Shown: one piece after another, positions 1 through 12,848 of the stretch
Layout of the letters: every line of letters begins with the position of its first letter
How positions within the stretch are numbered: the first letter of the stretch is position 1
Source: Physcomitrium patens
Lineage: Eukaryota > Streptophyta > Bryopsida > Funariales > Funariaceae
Assembly: GCF_000002425.4 (NCBI RefSeq)
Contig: NC_037255.1
Span: 4,381,477 to 4,445,476, forward strand
Direction of reading: 5' to 3'
Length of the DNA: 64,000 bases
Notes under the pieces: model-generated
Seen by the model: only the letters and a program-made list of their open reading frames with translations
What the model was told of the DNA's origin: nothing
Database searches by the model: none
Position numbers and translations under genes: made by a program

Positions 1-718
1 GATCAACTATTTACAAGCCCAAAACTGAGTTCTAAATCATAAGAATCAATTAATTTGCTAATTTAGTTGTAAATTTTAACTAAAATTCTAATTCTAATTA
101 GCTTATTTGGAAATCAATAAGGGTTCTTGCCATCAAAGCCTTCATAATCACCATTCTTCAATTTAAACTCCCTTAAGCATGAACTCTTAGCAAATCCAAA
201 ACCTAATTATAAATTGGCCTTGAATTTGTGATTTATTCCAATTTTTTTTTTTTTTCAACTTCAAGTAGTGATTAAAATCACTATGAGAGGAAATTCCACC
301 AAAAATTTAGCTTGTCTCCATCTTTTTAAGATCATCATTAATTTAACAATTAGACTTTATATTTTTAATCCAATTAAATTAACAAATAAAATTTAAGCTT
401 AAAAATCTTCAAAATTAATTAAGTAGATAGAGCAATTAGGTTTAAGGGACTTTCTAATGATAGTCAAATTAGAAATTAGCTTTTGGATTGAAAATTAAGA
501 TTGTGGATTAATTTAAGATATAATTCCTAAGAATTAGAAGAAAAATTCTACTAAAATTATAATTTTATTACTAAAAAACAGATTTAAAGTAATTCAAAAA
601 AAATCAAAGAACTTCTAAATTTACTATTTTTTCTTTTAAATTTTAAAAAAGATTGGATATTGTCTTTGAAAATTTTAAAAAAGATTGGATACAAATTTTA
701 AAATTATCAAAAGTTAGT
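1..718. other. AT-rich intergenic sequence, no gene seen
   Basis: Strongly AT-rich sequence with homopolymer runs and no open reading frame of note on either strand. I see no motif of a gene, RNA or recognisable transposon here. Confidence 0.6.
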
Positions 719-1261
719 ACTGTTATCAAATCGTCAAAGACATGAATCTTGAAGAAAGGAAATGCTTAATACACTCTTCTATCACTGAAAGGAACTAGAA
801 TATCATTCAAAGATGATATGATATTGAACTAGAATGGTTATTACCAAAAATAAAAAGACTACAAAGTCTTAAAATAAGACTAAGGACTAGAAAGGCATTG
901 ACAAGAGTGAAGAAGGCTTCTTTCTTACTTCTATATATACTCTTAACTAGGAGCTATGTGGTGATTTCTTTTAGGACCTTCAAAACATATTGACTTTCCA
1001 AGAGACATATCTTAACTTACAAGGCAAGTTTTCTATATAAGCGCCACATAGTTACGTTATTCCACAAGCTATCAATACGTGGTTAAATTATAGATTAAGT
1101 TTCTAATCTATCAATCAACTACAAATACATATAAAGTCAAAGTAGAATCTATGAAGCTTCTAGGAAGCTACTCTAAAAGTTATTATGAAATTAACTTATT
1201 TATATCTACTTCTATCCAATCATATAGATATTTATTAGTGTATCTATATATATCCATGACA
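719..1261 (-). repeat. Decayed LTR of chromovirus family A
   Basis: Read on the minus strand, this resembles the 552-bp LTR of the complete family A element at 29-35 kb. Recognisable blocks include the sequence around GACAAGAGTGAAGAAGGCTT, the GGAGCTATGTGG block and the AACTTACAAGGCAAG block, in the right order. The 5' terminus reads TGTCATGG at 1261, compared with TGTCACGG in the intact copy. The other end is blurred. I see no family A internal sequence next to it, so it may be a solo LTR; no target duplication is convincing. Confidence 0.65.
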
Positions 1262-1974
1262 GAGAGATATTCCAATTTATTATCTACTATCTAATAAAAT
1301 TAAAGAAAAAAATATTTGAGACTTAATTTTTTATTCATAGAAGCTTGAAATAAGCCTTCATTCATTGTTAGTTTATATTCCTTATTATCTATCCTTGCTA
1401 TCTCAAGGGCATTCCATTTTAAAGTTTTTTGCAGAAACTTCCTCTATTTCTTGTTCACATGTCTCAACTACCAAAGTATCAAAGCTAACAATAGAAGCCA
1501 TATCCATATCAACATCATCACTACCAAATTTGGAATTAATGAAATCAATACATATCATAAATTATTTTTCTTTAAAAATAACTTTGCCAAATAAGTATTT
1601 TTGAATGATGAATACAATAATTAATTTAATACCTTAATTATCAAATTGATCCTAATTTCGCCTCGAAATTCTACTCTATTATTCAAATCATTACTATTGT
1701 CTAAGATCAATTTAACATTGGATTGCCTTTCATATACCAAACTATGGTGTTGAGTAATTTTCAAGACATAGAATGAAATCAATTCTACAATATGATCTAT
1801 TAAATTATGCAGATTGATACTAATTATTCACACAACTATCATCAAAAGATCCTTAACTTTCAAGTTCACATTCCAAAGATATATAAAAAATATTAATATC
1901 TTATCTATCTCTTATATTAGTGTCATATGGCATGATTTTTTATTTAAAAATACACTAGATATCTAGTTGTAGAA
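1262..1974. other. AT-rich sequence, no supported gene
   Basis: A 79-codon plus-strand reading frame starts at 1365, but it has no recognisable domain and lies in AT-rich repeat sequence. I do not support a gene here. Confidence 0.5.
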
Positions 1975-3430
1975 AGTTTAGCTTTAATTTATTGGCTAAC
2001 CTCTAATAAGTGGTTTATTTTTAATATAAAAGATAAATAAATATAATAATATCAAAAGATATTATATTAATAAAAATCTTTTATATTTAAAAAGATTTAT
2101 ATATAAGGCTTTTTAAAGCATCTAGAAATGTCCTAACATCCTTTAATATACCAAATCATAATTAATCATTTGCTAGTAAGTTAGATTTCTAATAATCTCT
2201 AAAAAAATCAAAATATCCTTTTAAATATCTATTATTATATTATAATTTTTTCATAGCTATATATCTCCATCTTTAATATATATATAAAATCTTTGCTTCC
2301 AAAAGTCCCTTTACTTTGCATAAAATTTTTAAATTGTAGTAAAATCTTTTTTAAATCTTTTTTTTTCATAAAAGATTTTTCTTTTCAAATTTTAAAATTT
2401 CATATTTTTTAATCTAGTTATTCAATTTTTTTCAATTTTTTAGATAATGGAGAATTTATCTTTGAGATTTACTAAAAAAATAAACTATAAATTTACTATA
2501 GATCATTTGGCATCTTAGAAATCATAAAAAATATTTTAGATCCCAATTTATTAGCACTTAAGTAATATTTTCTTCATATCTCAAAAATCCAAAATTTAAA
2601 TGCCACAAAATTTGAAATTTAACTTTAAAACATAATAATACATATTTGAAAAAAAATTTAGCCAAATATTTGTCGAAATATCCAAGATATGGTTAGAATT
2701 AAATCCCTCATGAAATTAAGTCATTGAAAAATCTCAATTTGGAACTGCTATCTTCAAGCAATCGATATTCTTTCAAATAAACTTCAATTTCTTTTTGCAT
2801 ACAAAATGTAGTCTTTTAAATCAAATTTTCAACTACATAATCTAATTTTCAAAAGCTTTTTATATACGTGTGCTATGCTCCAAAGAGTGATAGTAGATAC
2901 AGAATCAATATATTGATTTTGAGCACCTATATTTCCTTCACAAAAACTCCAAAGTATACAATTTTTTACCAAAACCATATTCAAAATCCTAAATTTGATG
3001 ATTCTAATTTGTGATGTTTGAAAGTCCTCAAAAGAGTAATCCTAATTCCTAATAAGGCCTCAAGTAGCTTCTTTTGAAGCCCATCGGACATGACTTTTGG
3101 TCAATAAAAATGGAGATTTTTATCATCTATCTCTATTCATCTATATAAATGGTCTAATTATCTTTTTTTATATAAAAATCTTTCTTTTATCTTTTTTCTA
3201 ATAAGTTTTATATAATATGTACTTTAAACATCAAATAAAAGAAATAATTTAAGATTTTAAGAATCATCAATGTCTAGTAAAGGTGGCTCTAAACATATAA
3301 AAATTATTATCAATATAATATCAACCTCAATATTAGCTCTTTTAAATTAATTACTTCAAATTAATAATCTAATCATATTTTGTAATCAATTAAAATCTAA
3401 TAATGTAGCTTTTACTACATTATATAGTAA
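1975..3430 (-). repeat. LTR-like repeat, family S, copy 1
   Basis: This block recurs about 3.0 kb further on (4973-6430) in the same orientation, with matching landmarks throughout: the opening TTTAGCTTTAATTTATTGG, an AAGGCCT...GCTTC block near 3060, and a TCTAGTAAAGGTGG block near 3273. More distant relatives are the solo LTRs at 24439-25688 (same orientation) and 15893-17130 (opposite). No coding sequence is visible. By analogy with the better preserved copies it is probably an old LTR. Orientation is assigned by similarity to the 24.4-kb copy. Confidence 0.55.
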
Positions 3431-3649
3431 ATTATATATTAAATATATATATGCATTATTTTCACATCATTTACAAAAAAATAGACAAATAGCTGCTTAC
3501 ATACATGTTTCATAATCTAAGGTAGATTTTTCTTATAATAATCTTATATTATAGCATATGATAAATAAAACATAATTTTTTTTGTTTTAATCAATGACTT
3601 ACAACAACGTAATGTGATGGACTAATTTTTAGATTCTCCAATCACTAAC

Positions 3650-4018
3650 CTAGTCCAAGAAGAATGAATTCAAGAATATACATTGCTCCACCATGTTTGG
3701 CAGCTGCCCAAGTAAGTTTGGAAGTACTTGCAAAAGAATACAAAATCTTCAATGTGTCTAGCGTGCAAGTAAGAGCACAACCCAACAATTGTAGAAGGAT
3801 TGCTACTAAATAGTTAACCACCAAAGTCTCCACATACAATGCTTCTATTGTGAGCCTTGCAACAATATTGAGACAAAGTTTGGATACTTGTTCACGAGAG
3901 GGTCCTATATCTATTCAATACCTCAGTAGAGGTGATAATCGATCTTTGAAAGAAAAGACTATTATCAGCTCTGAATCAACATTCAAAATAATTTGCAACA
4001 ATAAATGCAATATTAGTA
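3650..4018 (-). pseudogene. GRV2: GRV2/RME-8-like pseudogene, central exon
   Basis: Minus-strand translation matches a central ARM-like repeat region of plant GRV2 (KATAMARI2), a DnaJ-domain endosomal protein needed for vacuolar and endosomal trafficking. The clearest stretch is LTWAAAKHGGAMYILEF, preceded by VSKLCLNIVARLTIEALYVE and by FSFKDRLSPLLRY. A TGA follows RY (near 3920), so the exon is broken. The exon ends at 3650 with a GTTAGT donor. This exon belongs downstream of the exons at 9.59-12.85 kb in both gene order and strand, so it is the same locus, split by repeats. The following exons of the family were not found to the left. Identification rests on my knowledge of the protein family, not on a search. 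Confidence 0.85.
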
Positions 4019-4639
4019 CTTTTGTTGATTCTTAATCCAACAACTACATATTAAGAAAGGAAGTTGTATGAAGAATTGGCTTCAAATCATTGAGGATATA
4101 TTTAATTTGATTCATATTACAAGAATTTATATCGAGGAATTGTGAATCCACTTCATATAACAAAAAATTAAAGTAAACTCTCTTCAAGCATTTTTCCTTT
4201 AATTCTCTACAAATCATAAATCTATATATAATATAAAAATAAAATCCTATAAGATTACATATTTTACTCAATGAAGAAAGGTTCACCAAGACCTACAATA
4301 ATTTTAGGACTATGGTGAGATCCTTGATAAGAGTATTTCCTTGTGACTCATGAGAGCATGAATTAATATCAAGAGTAAGTACTAAAAGAAAAGCCTTCTA
4401 CTCTCTATATTTCATATGAGGGCTTTTCTTGAATGAATGTATTTTTATGTTGTAATACAATTATATGGTGAAAGATAAAAATATAGGTTGTATTATAAAA
4501 TTGCTTAGTTAAAAAATATAGTAGCAAAACATAAGTAAATTTTTTAATATTAATATATATATTTTTTATACAAATAATTTCTATTTACTTTGTATAATCT
4601 TAAAAAAGGTAAAATAAAATAAATTAAAAAAAATAAATT
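4019..4639. other. AT-rich insert inside the pseudogene; short piece of inverted-repeat family
   Basis: This is the start of the repeat block that separates the GRV2-like exons. From about 4440 to 4630 the sequence resembles the right arm of the inverted repeat at 7945-8720 in direct orientation (shared blocks around GGTTGTATTATA and TTTACTTTGTA). I see no coding potential. Confidence 0.4.
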
Positions 4640-4972
4640 ATTACAAGCATACATATTTACTCTAATATTTATCTATATGATTAAATAGAATTAGATGAAA
4701 GTAGATTTATTTCATAATATTTTCTAGAAAATGCTGCTCTGACTTTATATATGTTTGTAGTTTATTGGTAGATTAGAAACTTGGTCAACAAGTTAACCAC
4801 AAATTGGTAGCTTGCAAAACAAGCTAACTATATGGAACACATATAAAAAACTTGCCTTATAAGTTAAGAGATCTGTCTTATAAAGTCGACATGTTTGGAG
4901 GTCTTATAGCACACTGCCACATAGCTCTTAATTAAAAATATATATGGAGGCAAGATTGAATAGAAGATAGAG
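4640..4972 (+). repeat. Partial LTR of chromovirus family A
   Basis: Plus-strand remnant of the family A LTR: the sequence runs through the CAACAAGTTAACC, CAAGCTAACTATATGG and AACTTGCCTTATAAGTTAAG blocks in LTR order. It stops just after the TATATATGGAGGCAAGA region, corresponding to the TATA box and the start of the hairpin of the intact copy. The family S repeat begins immediately afterwards, so S probably interrupted it. Confidence 0.6.
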
Positions 4973-6430
4973 AGTTTAGCTTTAATTTATTGGACAAGTT
5001 CCAATAAGTGATGTATTCTTATTATAGAGACTAAAGAAATATAATAGTATCAAAAGATATTCTATTGATAAATCATTTTATATTTAAGAAGATTTATATA
5101 TAAGGCTTTCTAAAGCATTCAAAAATGCCCTAACATCTTTTGTTATACCAAATCATAACTAATTATTTGCCAATAAGTTTGATTTTCCATAAGCTCAAAG
5201 ACAATCCATGATTCTCTTACAAATATCCATCTTTATAACATAATTTTTTCATAGCTCTATATCTCCATTTTTAACATGTATATAAAGTCTTGGCTCCCAA
5301 AAATTCCTTTACTTTATATAAAATGCTTATATTATAGCAAAATCTTTTCAAAAAAATTTTCTCTTGAAAAGGATTTTTTTTCCTCAAACTTTAGAAATTC
5401 ATATTTTTTAATCTAATCATTCAATTTTTTAAAAATTTCTAAATAATGTAGTATTTATCCATAAGCTTTATTGTAAAAAAATAAACTATAAATCTACTAT
5501 AGATTGTCTAACATCTTAGAAATCCTAGCAAGTACTTTAAACTCTAATTTATAAGCTTCTAAATACTATTTTTTCTATATTTAAAAAATCCAAACTTCAA
5601 ATGCCACAAAATTTATATATAAAGTTTGATAATATGATAATACATATTTTTATAAATTTTTAGCCAAAATCTTATCAAATTACTGAAAATATAGCTCAAA
5701 ATATAACCACTAGTAAATCACATTACTTACTACCTTTAGATTGCAAGTGCTAATTTCAAATTTTTATAAATCATTTATTCCAATCTAAAATTCACTAAGA
5801 AATCCATAAAAAGTGCAATAAAAAAAGTGTTCTCTCCAACTCCAATTGCTGATCTTTTATTGCTTTTTACATGCACTCATTATATCCAAAAGAGTGACAA
5901 TAGGTAAAAAATCAACACTTTGACTTTGAGTCCCTATACTTCTTCCATAAAAACTCCAAATTACACAAAATTGCATAAAGGCTATAATCAAAAATCTAAA
6001 CTCTTTGATTTTTGCCTTTTAAATTTGAATTGCTTCAAATGAATAATCCTAATTCCAAATAAGGCCTGAGGCAGCTTCCTTAAAGTCCATTGGACATGAA
6101 TTTTGGCCAATAAGAATCAAGATTTTTATCATCTATCTCTATTCATCCATATGAATGTCCTAACTACTCTTTTTGCAACCAAAATCTCTCTCTAACTTAT
6201 TTTTTTATAAGATCTACATATTATATGCTCTAAATATCAAATAAAAAAATAAAAAAATAAATAAATTCAAGAGTCACCAATGTCTAATAAAGGTGGTTCT
6301 AAATATATAAAATATTATCAACATAAAATCAACTTCAATAATAGCTCTTTTAAACTAACCTCTTCAAAGTAGTAATCTAACCATATTTTGTGGCTATTTA
6401 CTACTTTCTTATCTATTATGAATATTATCT
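4973..6430 (-). repeat. LTR-like repeat, family S, copy 2
   Basis: Diverged direct copy of 1975-3430 with the same landmarks at an offset of about 3.0 kb: TTTAGCTTTAATTTATTGG at the start, AAGGCCTGAGGCAGCTTCC near 6060, and TCTAATAAAGGTGG near 6277. It has no open reading frame. It lies directly against a truncated family A LTR. Confidence 0.55.
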
Positions 6431-6559
6431 ATTATGTCATATTTCACTATTTACTTTATGATTTTTAAAATAAAAATGCAACTTCAATTTTTTTTTGTGT
6501 TATAATTGTATGCTTGACAAGCAAACAAAATTAACATACTCACATTCTAAAAATAAAGT

Positions 6560-8720
6560 TAAAATTCTAGCTTAGATAAATAATCTAATCCAACTAATAA
6601 ATTATTGTCGATCTTAGTAATCTTTACTAATCTTTTAAACTCCAATTCTTGAGATTCTAGTATGTTTGAATTCTAATAATCTTCAAATGAACTCTTAGAT
6701 TATACTCAAACTTACAAAAAAGTTTCAAAATATTTTTTTTATAGAATATTTTTCTTATAGATCATATATTAAAAATATTTTGCTTATAGATCATCTAAAA
6801 ATCCCTCAAAATTTTTCAAAGTATAAATATCTAATATTTCTCAAAATTCCAAGTAATTCCAAAATAATCCTAACTTTACAAAGTCTTTTCAAAGTCTTTA
6901 CAAAGTCTTTACAAATTCATTACAAACTCAATTTATTCAAAAGAAATGCTTAAAAAATATTTTTCTTCTTTGATATTAAACATTATCCTTTGATTAAATA
7001 AAAAACCTCAAAATTACCATAGATATATAATTTTGTATCTGACAATTTGATTTCAACCATGATTCATAGCTTGTCCTTTTTGTGTATCAATTCTTAATTT
7101 CTTAAGATAATTTTGTTAAAAAATACTCTTGATTCTTTCCTAAAGATATTCATATTAATTATTTTTCTTATCTACTTTATTTTTTTTACTAATAGCTCTA
7201 CAAAGTAAGTAGAAGTCTTTTTTTTAATAAAAAAAAAATATTAGTATTTATTAATTTTTACTAATTTCTTATCTATTATGAATATTTCTAAGATAATTTG
7301 TTAAAATATTTTTATTTAAGCTTCTCTATAATATAATCATTCTTTATTTCTTTCACTTAATAGATGTCTTATAATATAATACCCATTCTCTCTAAATCTA
7401 TATATCTTTTGACATATATCAATCATTCTTTCATTCCTCATCTTAGTGATTTACAAAAAAAATGTATATACATCAACCTTGAGGTTTCAAAAAACTTTCT
7501 TTGAAACCATGCTATTGTCATTTCTAAAAGAGATTCAATAGATTCAAACAAAGTACTTATTAATAGAATAATAAAATTTAATATGTTTCTAAAATAATTC
7601 AATCTTTAAGTGTCTAATGCCGACCCTTGTGTCTATTTGAACCATGGTACTTTTTCTAGTAAGATTATTAGAATCAATATCCATAGCAATATAATATATT
7701 TATTTATTAAAATATATTAAAGAATATTCTATAATATCTTAAAGGAATCATTACTTTTCATCTTTTGTTTTGACAAACTTCTAATATCCTTTTTTGTGGT
7801 TTTTTTGACTTTAACTTTGCAAAAAACCTTAATAAATATAAAAGCCATATTAGTTGTATGTTCCTTCTAGCCAAAAAAGTAAGAAAAGATGAGTGATATT
7901 TAATGTAGAAAGTCAAAATGAACAAGTAAGAATATTGGATGAATATGTTATTATATTATAACACATCTATTAGGTGAAAGAAAAAAATAATGGTTATATT
8001 ATAGAAAAGCTTAAATGAAAATATTTTAGTAAATTATCTTAGAAATATTCATAATAGATAAGAAAGTAGTAAAAATTAATAAATACTAATATTTTGTTTT
8101 TATTAAAAAAAGTCTTCTACTTACTTTGTAGAGCTATTAATAAAAAAAATAAAGTGAATAAGAAAAATAATCAATATGAACATCTTTAGGAAAGAATTAA
8201 GAGTAGTTTTTAGCAAAATTACCTTAAGAAAATAAGAATTGATACATAAAAAGGACTAATTATGAATCATGGTTGAAATCAAATTGTCAGACTTAAAATT
8301 GCACATCTATGGTAATTTTGAGGTTCTTTGTTAATCAAAGGATAATGTTTAATAGAAAATAAGAAAAAGATTCTTTAAGCATTGTTTTTGAATAAATTGA
8401 GTTTGTAATGACTTTTTAAAGACTTTACGAAGTTAGGATTATTTTGGAATTACTTAGAATTTTAAGAAATATAAAATATTTATACTTTAAAGAATTGTGA
8501 GGGATTTTTAAATAATCTATAAGTAAAATATTCTTAATATATGATTAATGTTTTTTTTATACTTTTTTGTAAGTTTGAGCATAATCTAAGGATTCAATCC
8601 AAGGTTATTAGAATTCAAACATACTAGGATCTTAAAATTTGGAATTTAAAAGAGTAGTGAAGATTTCTAATATCTATAATAATTTAGTAGTTGGATTGAA
8701 TTAAATTTTTTTACAATAAT
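6560..8720. repeat. Long imperfect inverted repeat
   Basis: Left arm about 6560-7395 and right arm about 7950-8720 are reverse complements of each other, separated by about 550 bp. Matching landmarks include the TAGTATGTTTGAATTCTAAT block (about 6658 left, reverse complement about 8610 right), the CAAAGTAAGTAGAAG block (about 7200 and 8115), and the TCTTATCTATTATGAATATT block (about 7268 and 8050). The arms are clearly diverged. It could be a fold-back element or two copies of a dispersed repeat in opposite orientation; a third partial copy at 4440-4630 favours the second. Confidence 0.6.
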
Positions 8721-9133
8721 AATTGACTTGATTTCAAATAACTCCATAAAGTTTAAAAGATATTGAATGATTTAATTAAGAGATATTAATGTTGGAAGAT
8801 TGGCATTATAGTTGAAAAAGAAGACCAACCAATATCCAAGCAGATTTAAGGATTTATCTTCTATATGGTAAGTTTGATCTTTTTCAAATTTTTTGTGTTT
8901 GTTTCCAATTTAGTGATTGACAGGTGTGTATTATTTTGGTCTAAATCTATGGTTATATTATTATTTATTGAGGTTTCAATTGTCTATAAGGTTGGTTAAG
9001 AGTTTATTTAAGGTTTAAAGTTTGATTAGAATTTCATCAAGATTTGATTTGGAATTTAGGATTTAGGATTTATTTAGGATTTTTATTTTCAGTATTTATT
9101 AGAATTTCTTTATTATTTTAAATTTTTTTTTTA

Positions 9134-9174
<41 letters not shown>

Positions 9175-9589
9175 TAATTTATGATTTTTTTATGTTTCTT
9201 TTTTAATTTTTTTAAGACTTCTTTGGATTTAATTGAAGTTTGATTAATATTATTAAGATTTAATTAGAATTTTTTTAGGATTCTATTAGAGTTGTTTGGA
9301 CCTTTTTATTACAATTTCCATTTCTACAGCCAAGTATTTGGTGCATTTTCAAATAAACTTCATGTGATATAATAATGTTCATTCAACTTTCTATATCAAA
9401 ATGTAAATTTTAACTCTTTGTATATTGATTAATGTTGAATGTAAATTAGCCAACTTTTTCAAAGCAGATTGAGGCTGAATATTGTTTGAATAGAGACTAG
9501 TCACAAGTTGTTAGTTGTGTCTCAAAAACCTTACTATAAAGTGGATAAGTGCTACTGCATAGTAAAGAGTAAACACATTCTGTGTTTTT
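8721..9589. other. AT-rich sequence with an (AT)n microsatellite
   Basis: No gene is supported. A pure (AT)n run spans about 9136-9171. Degenerate GGATTTAGGATTTA motifs occur near 9055-9085; similar ones occur near 23330-23400, so this may be part of an unidentified repeat. Confidence 0.5.
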
Positions 9590-12500
9590 GTTGTTTGATT
9601 CATGCTTGTGCACAGTTAACTTCAATAGCATTTGAGTCAATCTGGTCTTTGATCAAAACTAAAGGTACAGAATTTTCACTTGTCTCAGCCCCTCTATGAG
9701 TCTGATTAGGATCAATCTCAGTTTGAATCTCCGCCTTCAATAATTTCTGTTTCTCCTACATAGTTTTCCAGATGAAATCAACCAAAGCCTCACAGATATA
9801 AAGGCCGTTTTTTTATTTTTGAATCTGGCTGTTCATTTGTAAGTAAAAATCACCAACAATAGCTCACTCAGTAGGGCTTCGTACTTAAATCCCTGTGATG
9901 GCAACAAGTCGTATTTACCATCAGCGAATTAAGATGTACGCTGATTCTCAACAAAGTCAAGAAATTCGGCCCTCATTGTTGAGTTCCAGATTATCTGCAC
10001 AACAACCACTCGTTAGTATGAACCAAAACAAGGCTTGACAATATCACGGTAGCATTAATGCAGTTCCGACCTCACAACAATAAGCATTGACTGCATCTGA
10101 ACATCAGCGGACGCGATGAGGGCAAAAAATTTGGTTATCAACCAAAACTTTGCAGTTATAGAACAGTCATATAAACTTGTCTATGACCCAGCACTGGCCC
10201 AGACGGTAAATAGGACATTGGTTGGCAAAAAAACTTTAATGACATCCGCCATATGTGATTTCTGCATGTCCATTTTACTACAGTACTGGAGACACTTCTC
10301 GATGATGACGAAATAGGAAGCCACTCCACGGATGACGAAAGAAGATTGAAACTCGGCAGACCTGTGGAGATTCGACATTAGAGTTGAGGATTTGAAGAAA
10401 GTCCCTGAGGGAACTCGTTACGAAGCATGTCAGCCAATTTTGGAGCTAACATCTTCAGCAAAGCTTCAGCAGCAGTTTCTGTGGAGGGAGTGGAGAGGTC
10501 CATCCAGAAGTCCAGCTCATCTTGCTAATGCACGAACTGCAAGTTCACCATGCATATCTTTGTTGATTGAATGTAAGTTCCAATTTGAGGTACACTAGCG
10601 GAGCTGTTTTCAGCCGTAAAATCGTACTGCAGAGGAAGAAACATCAGGAACCTGGAACAGCGCGAACATATGTGAAGTTCCATATGCAGTCAGAAACGTA
10701 CGATTTGTAAGATACAAAAAAGAATTTTATTTTTACAAGGTAACAGTACGCATAAGGTACTGAACACTAACTGGGTGGCCTTCATTCAACTTAGTTCAAT
10801 AAAAAAATAATGATAATAATATCCCAAGTACACGTTCCAACTTTCAGGTTAGAGCAACTGATGCAACAGATTTAAGGGTAGCTCATGCTAACGACCAGAA
10901 GCTTGGGGGTCACCTTCAAAATTTATTTTCGTGAATTGATGGGTTATTAAGTGAGAAGAGTATTAGTCTTAAGATAAAACAATTCAATGACATAACACAA
11001 CAGACTTACCATATCAATCCAGCCATCAATAGAGCATCTTGAAGTTTTGATGATACTGTCAGATGAGCAACAGTTTTTAATGCAGCTTCAACTGCTGCTG
11101 AAGCCAACTCTAGCTCACAGCAATGAACTACATCAACCATGAAACCTGTGTACTGTAGCATTTCTTGACGTACACTTTCGAAAGTATTCAAACCTAATAC
11201 ACAACGAGGACTCACATAAGTTACAAATATCAACTACACATACCCTCATAGGATGCATCAAATTTAAAAGCTTAGTAAGAAAAAGAAAGAAATCCCAGTG
11301 CGTTGCAAAGTCATTAAACATTGTTTTTTATTTTATGCTTAAACTGCTATACAACATGAATAAGAATGTTGGGTTATATTTAAAAGAATTTAGAAACATT
11401 CTAAGACCCATCAGAATGAAAAAGAAATCACCTACAACAGTTCGCATGCTGTTAGTGATGGTAACAGCAGCTGGATCGGTCTAGGGCGTTGTCCTTTACA
11501 CAACATACACCAGGAAAGTGAAGTGGCCAGTATCTATACTCCTGCATCGCGAACCAGCTCCTCTCCATTCAATGCAGACGAGCAACATCTGCACACACAC
11601 ATTTATATCAGGGTCACACATATCATTCTAAAAAATTACATGAAATACCACTAGGGAAGAACCAAACACATAAAGGTTGAGAATAATTGCACTTACGTGA
11701 GCCATATTAACTCAGTAGCTGCTTCTAAAAGTGGTGCTCGTTCTGAAGAGAGGAAAGTGTTGTCATCCCGATTTACTGTGATCTCGTTCAGCAACATTGG
11801 ATATCCGGCATACTTGAAAGGCTCCAAGACAACTCCCTACCTACTGAAAAGAATGCACTGCGCCTAACAGAAGCTGTATCCGCCAAGACTGAGGACCTTG
11901 CAAACTTTGCAGTGTGACCTGCTTCATGTTCAGAATTACCTCAGATTTAGACCTATTAAATACAGAATCGCCAAAGTTAGCTTTGGGACATACATTTTCA
12001 TAGGCTTCAAAAATTTGCACTATGAAAATTAAAACGTTCCAGTATTGTACAATCGTGGCATTGCTTTGAGGTTTCTGGTTAGTATTGCCTTCAGCAATGA
12101 TGCTGTATTTTCTAAAAGGGTCGGCTCTCCGGTCAACATTTCCTGCGAAACACAAGATGAATATCAGCACATCAATGTAACCTATAACATTGATAGAATG
12201 GTGTCACTGTTGTGTCAGCATACATCATTAGAGAACAACATAATGCGGCAAACATCATAAAAGAGGAAACAAGCTGAATTCATTTCACCTGAGCAATATG
12301 ATTTAAGAACCACTGACTAGTGAGGATACGTTTCAGGCGATGAGCTCTCCAGCATCATCCAAATGTGAGTGAACTCCAACCATGATGTGCGAGATACCTA
12401 ATGCAGCCTCTCCCACCTGAAAACTAGCAGGTGCTGCTTGAAATCATAAATGCATATTGTGCTTGATAAGTATGTTCCATATACCTAAAGTCTAAACAAC

Positions 12501-12848
12501 CTTAGCCAGTTAGGAATTCAATTCTGAATACAAAGTAAGACGGGCCATTCAAATGTGTTCCCACGCTCCCTTATTTTATTGCAATAAAATCTCAACTGAA
12601 TACTAATTTGAACGTTTCCACACAGAAAATTATCATACAGAATGTCTCAGCACCTCACCAGAAGTCACCACTATACAACATGAGAGATTATCAGAAGAGA
12701 ACAGGATGGATTTACTCAAAAAAGAACGCACCAGTACAGTTAGCAGAGTCACTTCATTATCAAGAGCCCATCGTATCTCTCGAATATCCCGCAAGCGCTT
12801 CCACTTTGTCATGCCATTTACCCAACACGTCGAGTTCCAGTCAATTTC
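9590..12848 (-). pseudogene. GRV2: GRV2/RME-8-like pseudogene, upstream exons
   Basis: Consecutive minus-strand exons match plant GRV2 in order: 12848-12732 (TKWKRLRDIREIRWALDNEV), 12416-12289 (HSHLDDAGEL then KRILTSQWFLNHIAQ), 12142-11994 (SLLKAILTRNLKAMPRLYNT, then a jump to VQIFEAYENV), 11918-11697 (SLQGPQSWR; EPFKYAGYPMLLNEI), 11588-11432 (SSALNGEELVRDAGV), 11193-11010 (ASAAVEAALKTVAHLTVSS), 10651-10362 (LPLQYDFTAE; AAEALLKMLAPKLADMLR) and 9994 to about 9590 (IIWNSTMRAEFLDFVENQR; CEALVDFIW). Most borders have AG acceptors and GT donors. The gene is dead: a TAG follows RDAGV, a TGA sits before AGLLDG, and frameshifts occur in at least four exons. The DnaJ core between exons is missing. Family identification is from memory; function of the intact family is endosome-to-vacuole trafficking. 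Confidence 0.88.

Noticed and set aside
9136-9171. (AT)n runs here, at 13882-13907 and 14580-14616 as functional sites
   Set aside because: Ordinary microsatellites in AT-rich repeats.
10181-10378. 65-codon minus frame inside the GRV2 pseudogene
   Set aside because: It mostly covers the intron between the exons ending at 10362 and starting at 9994; no family match and a gene model explains it better.
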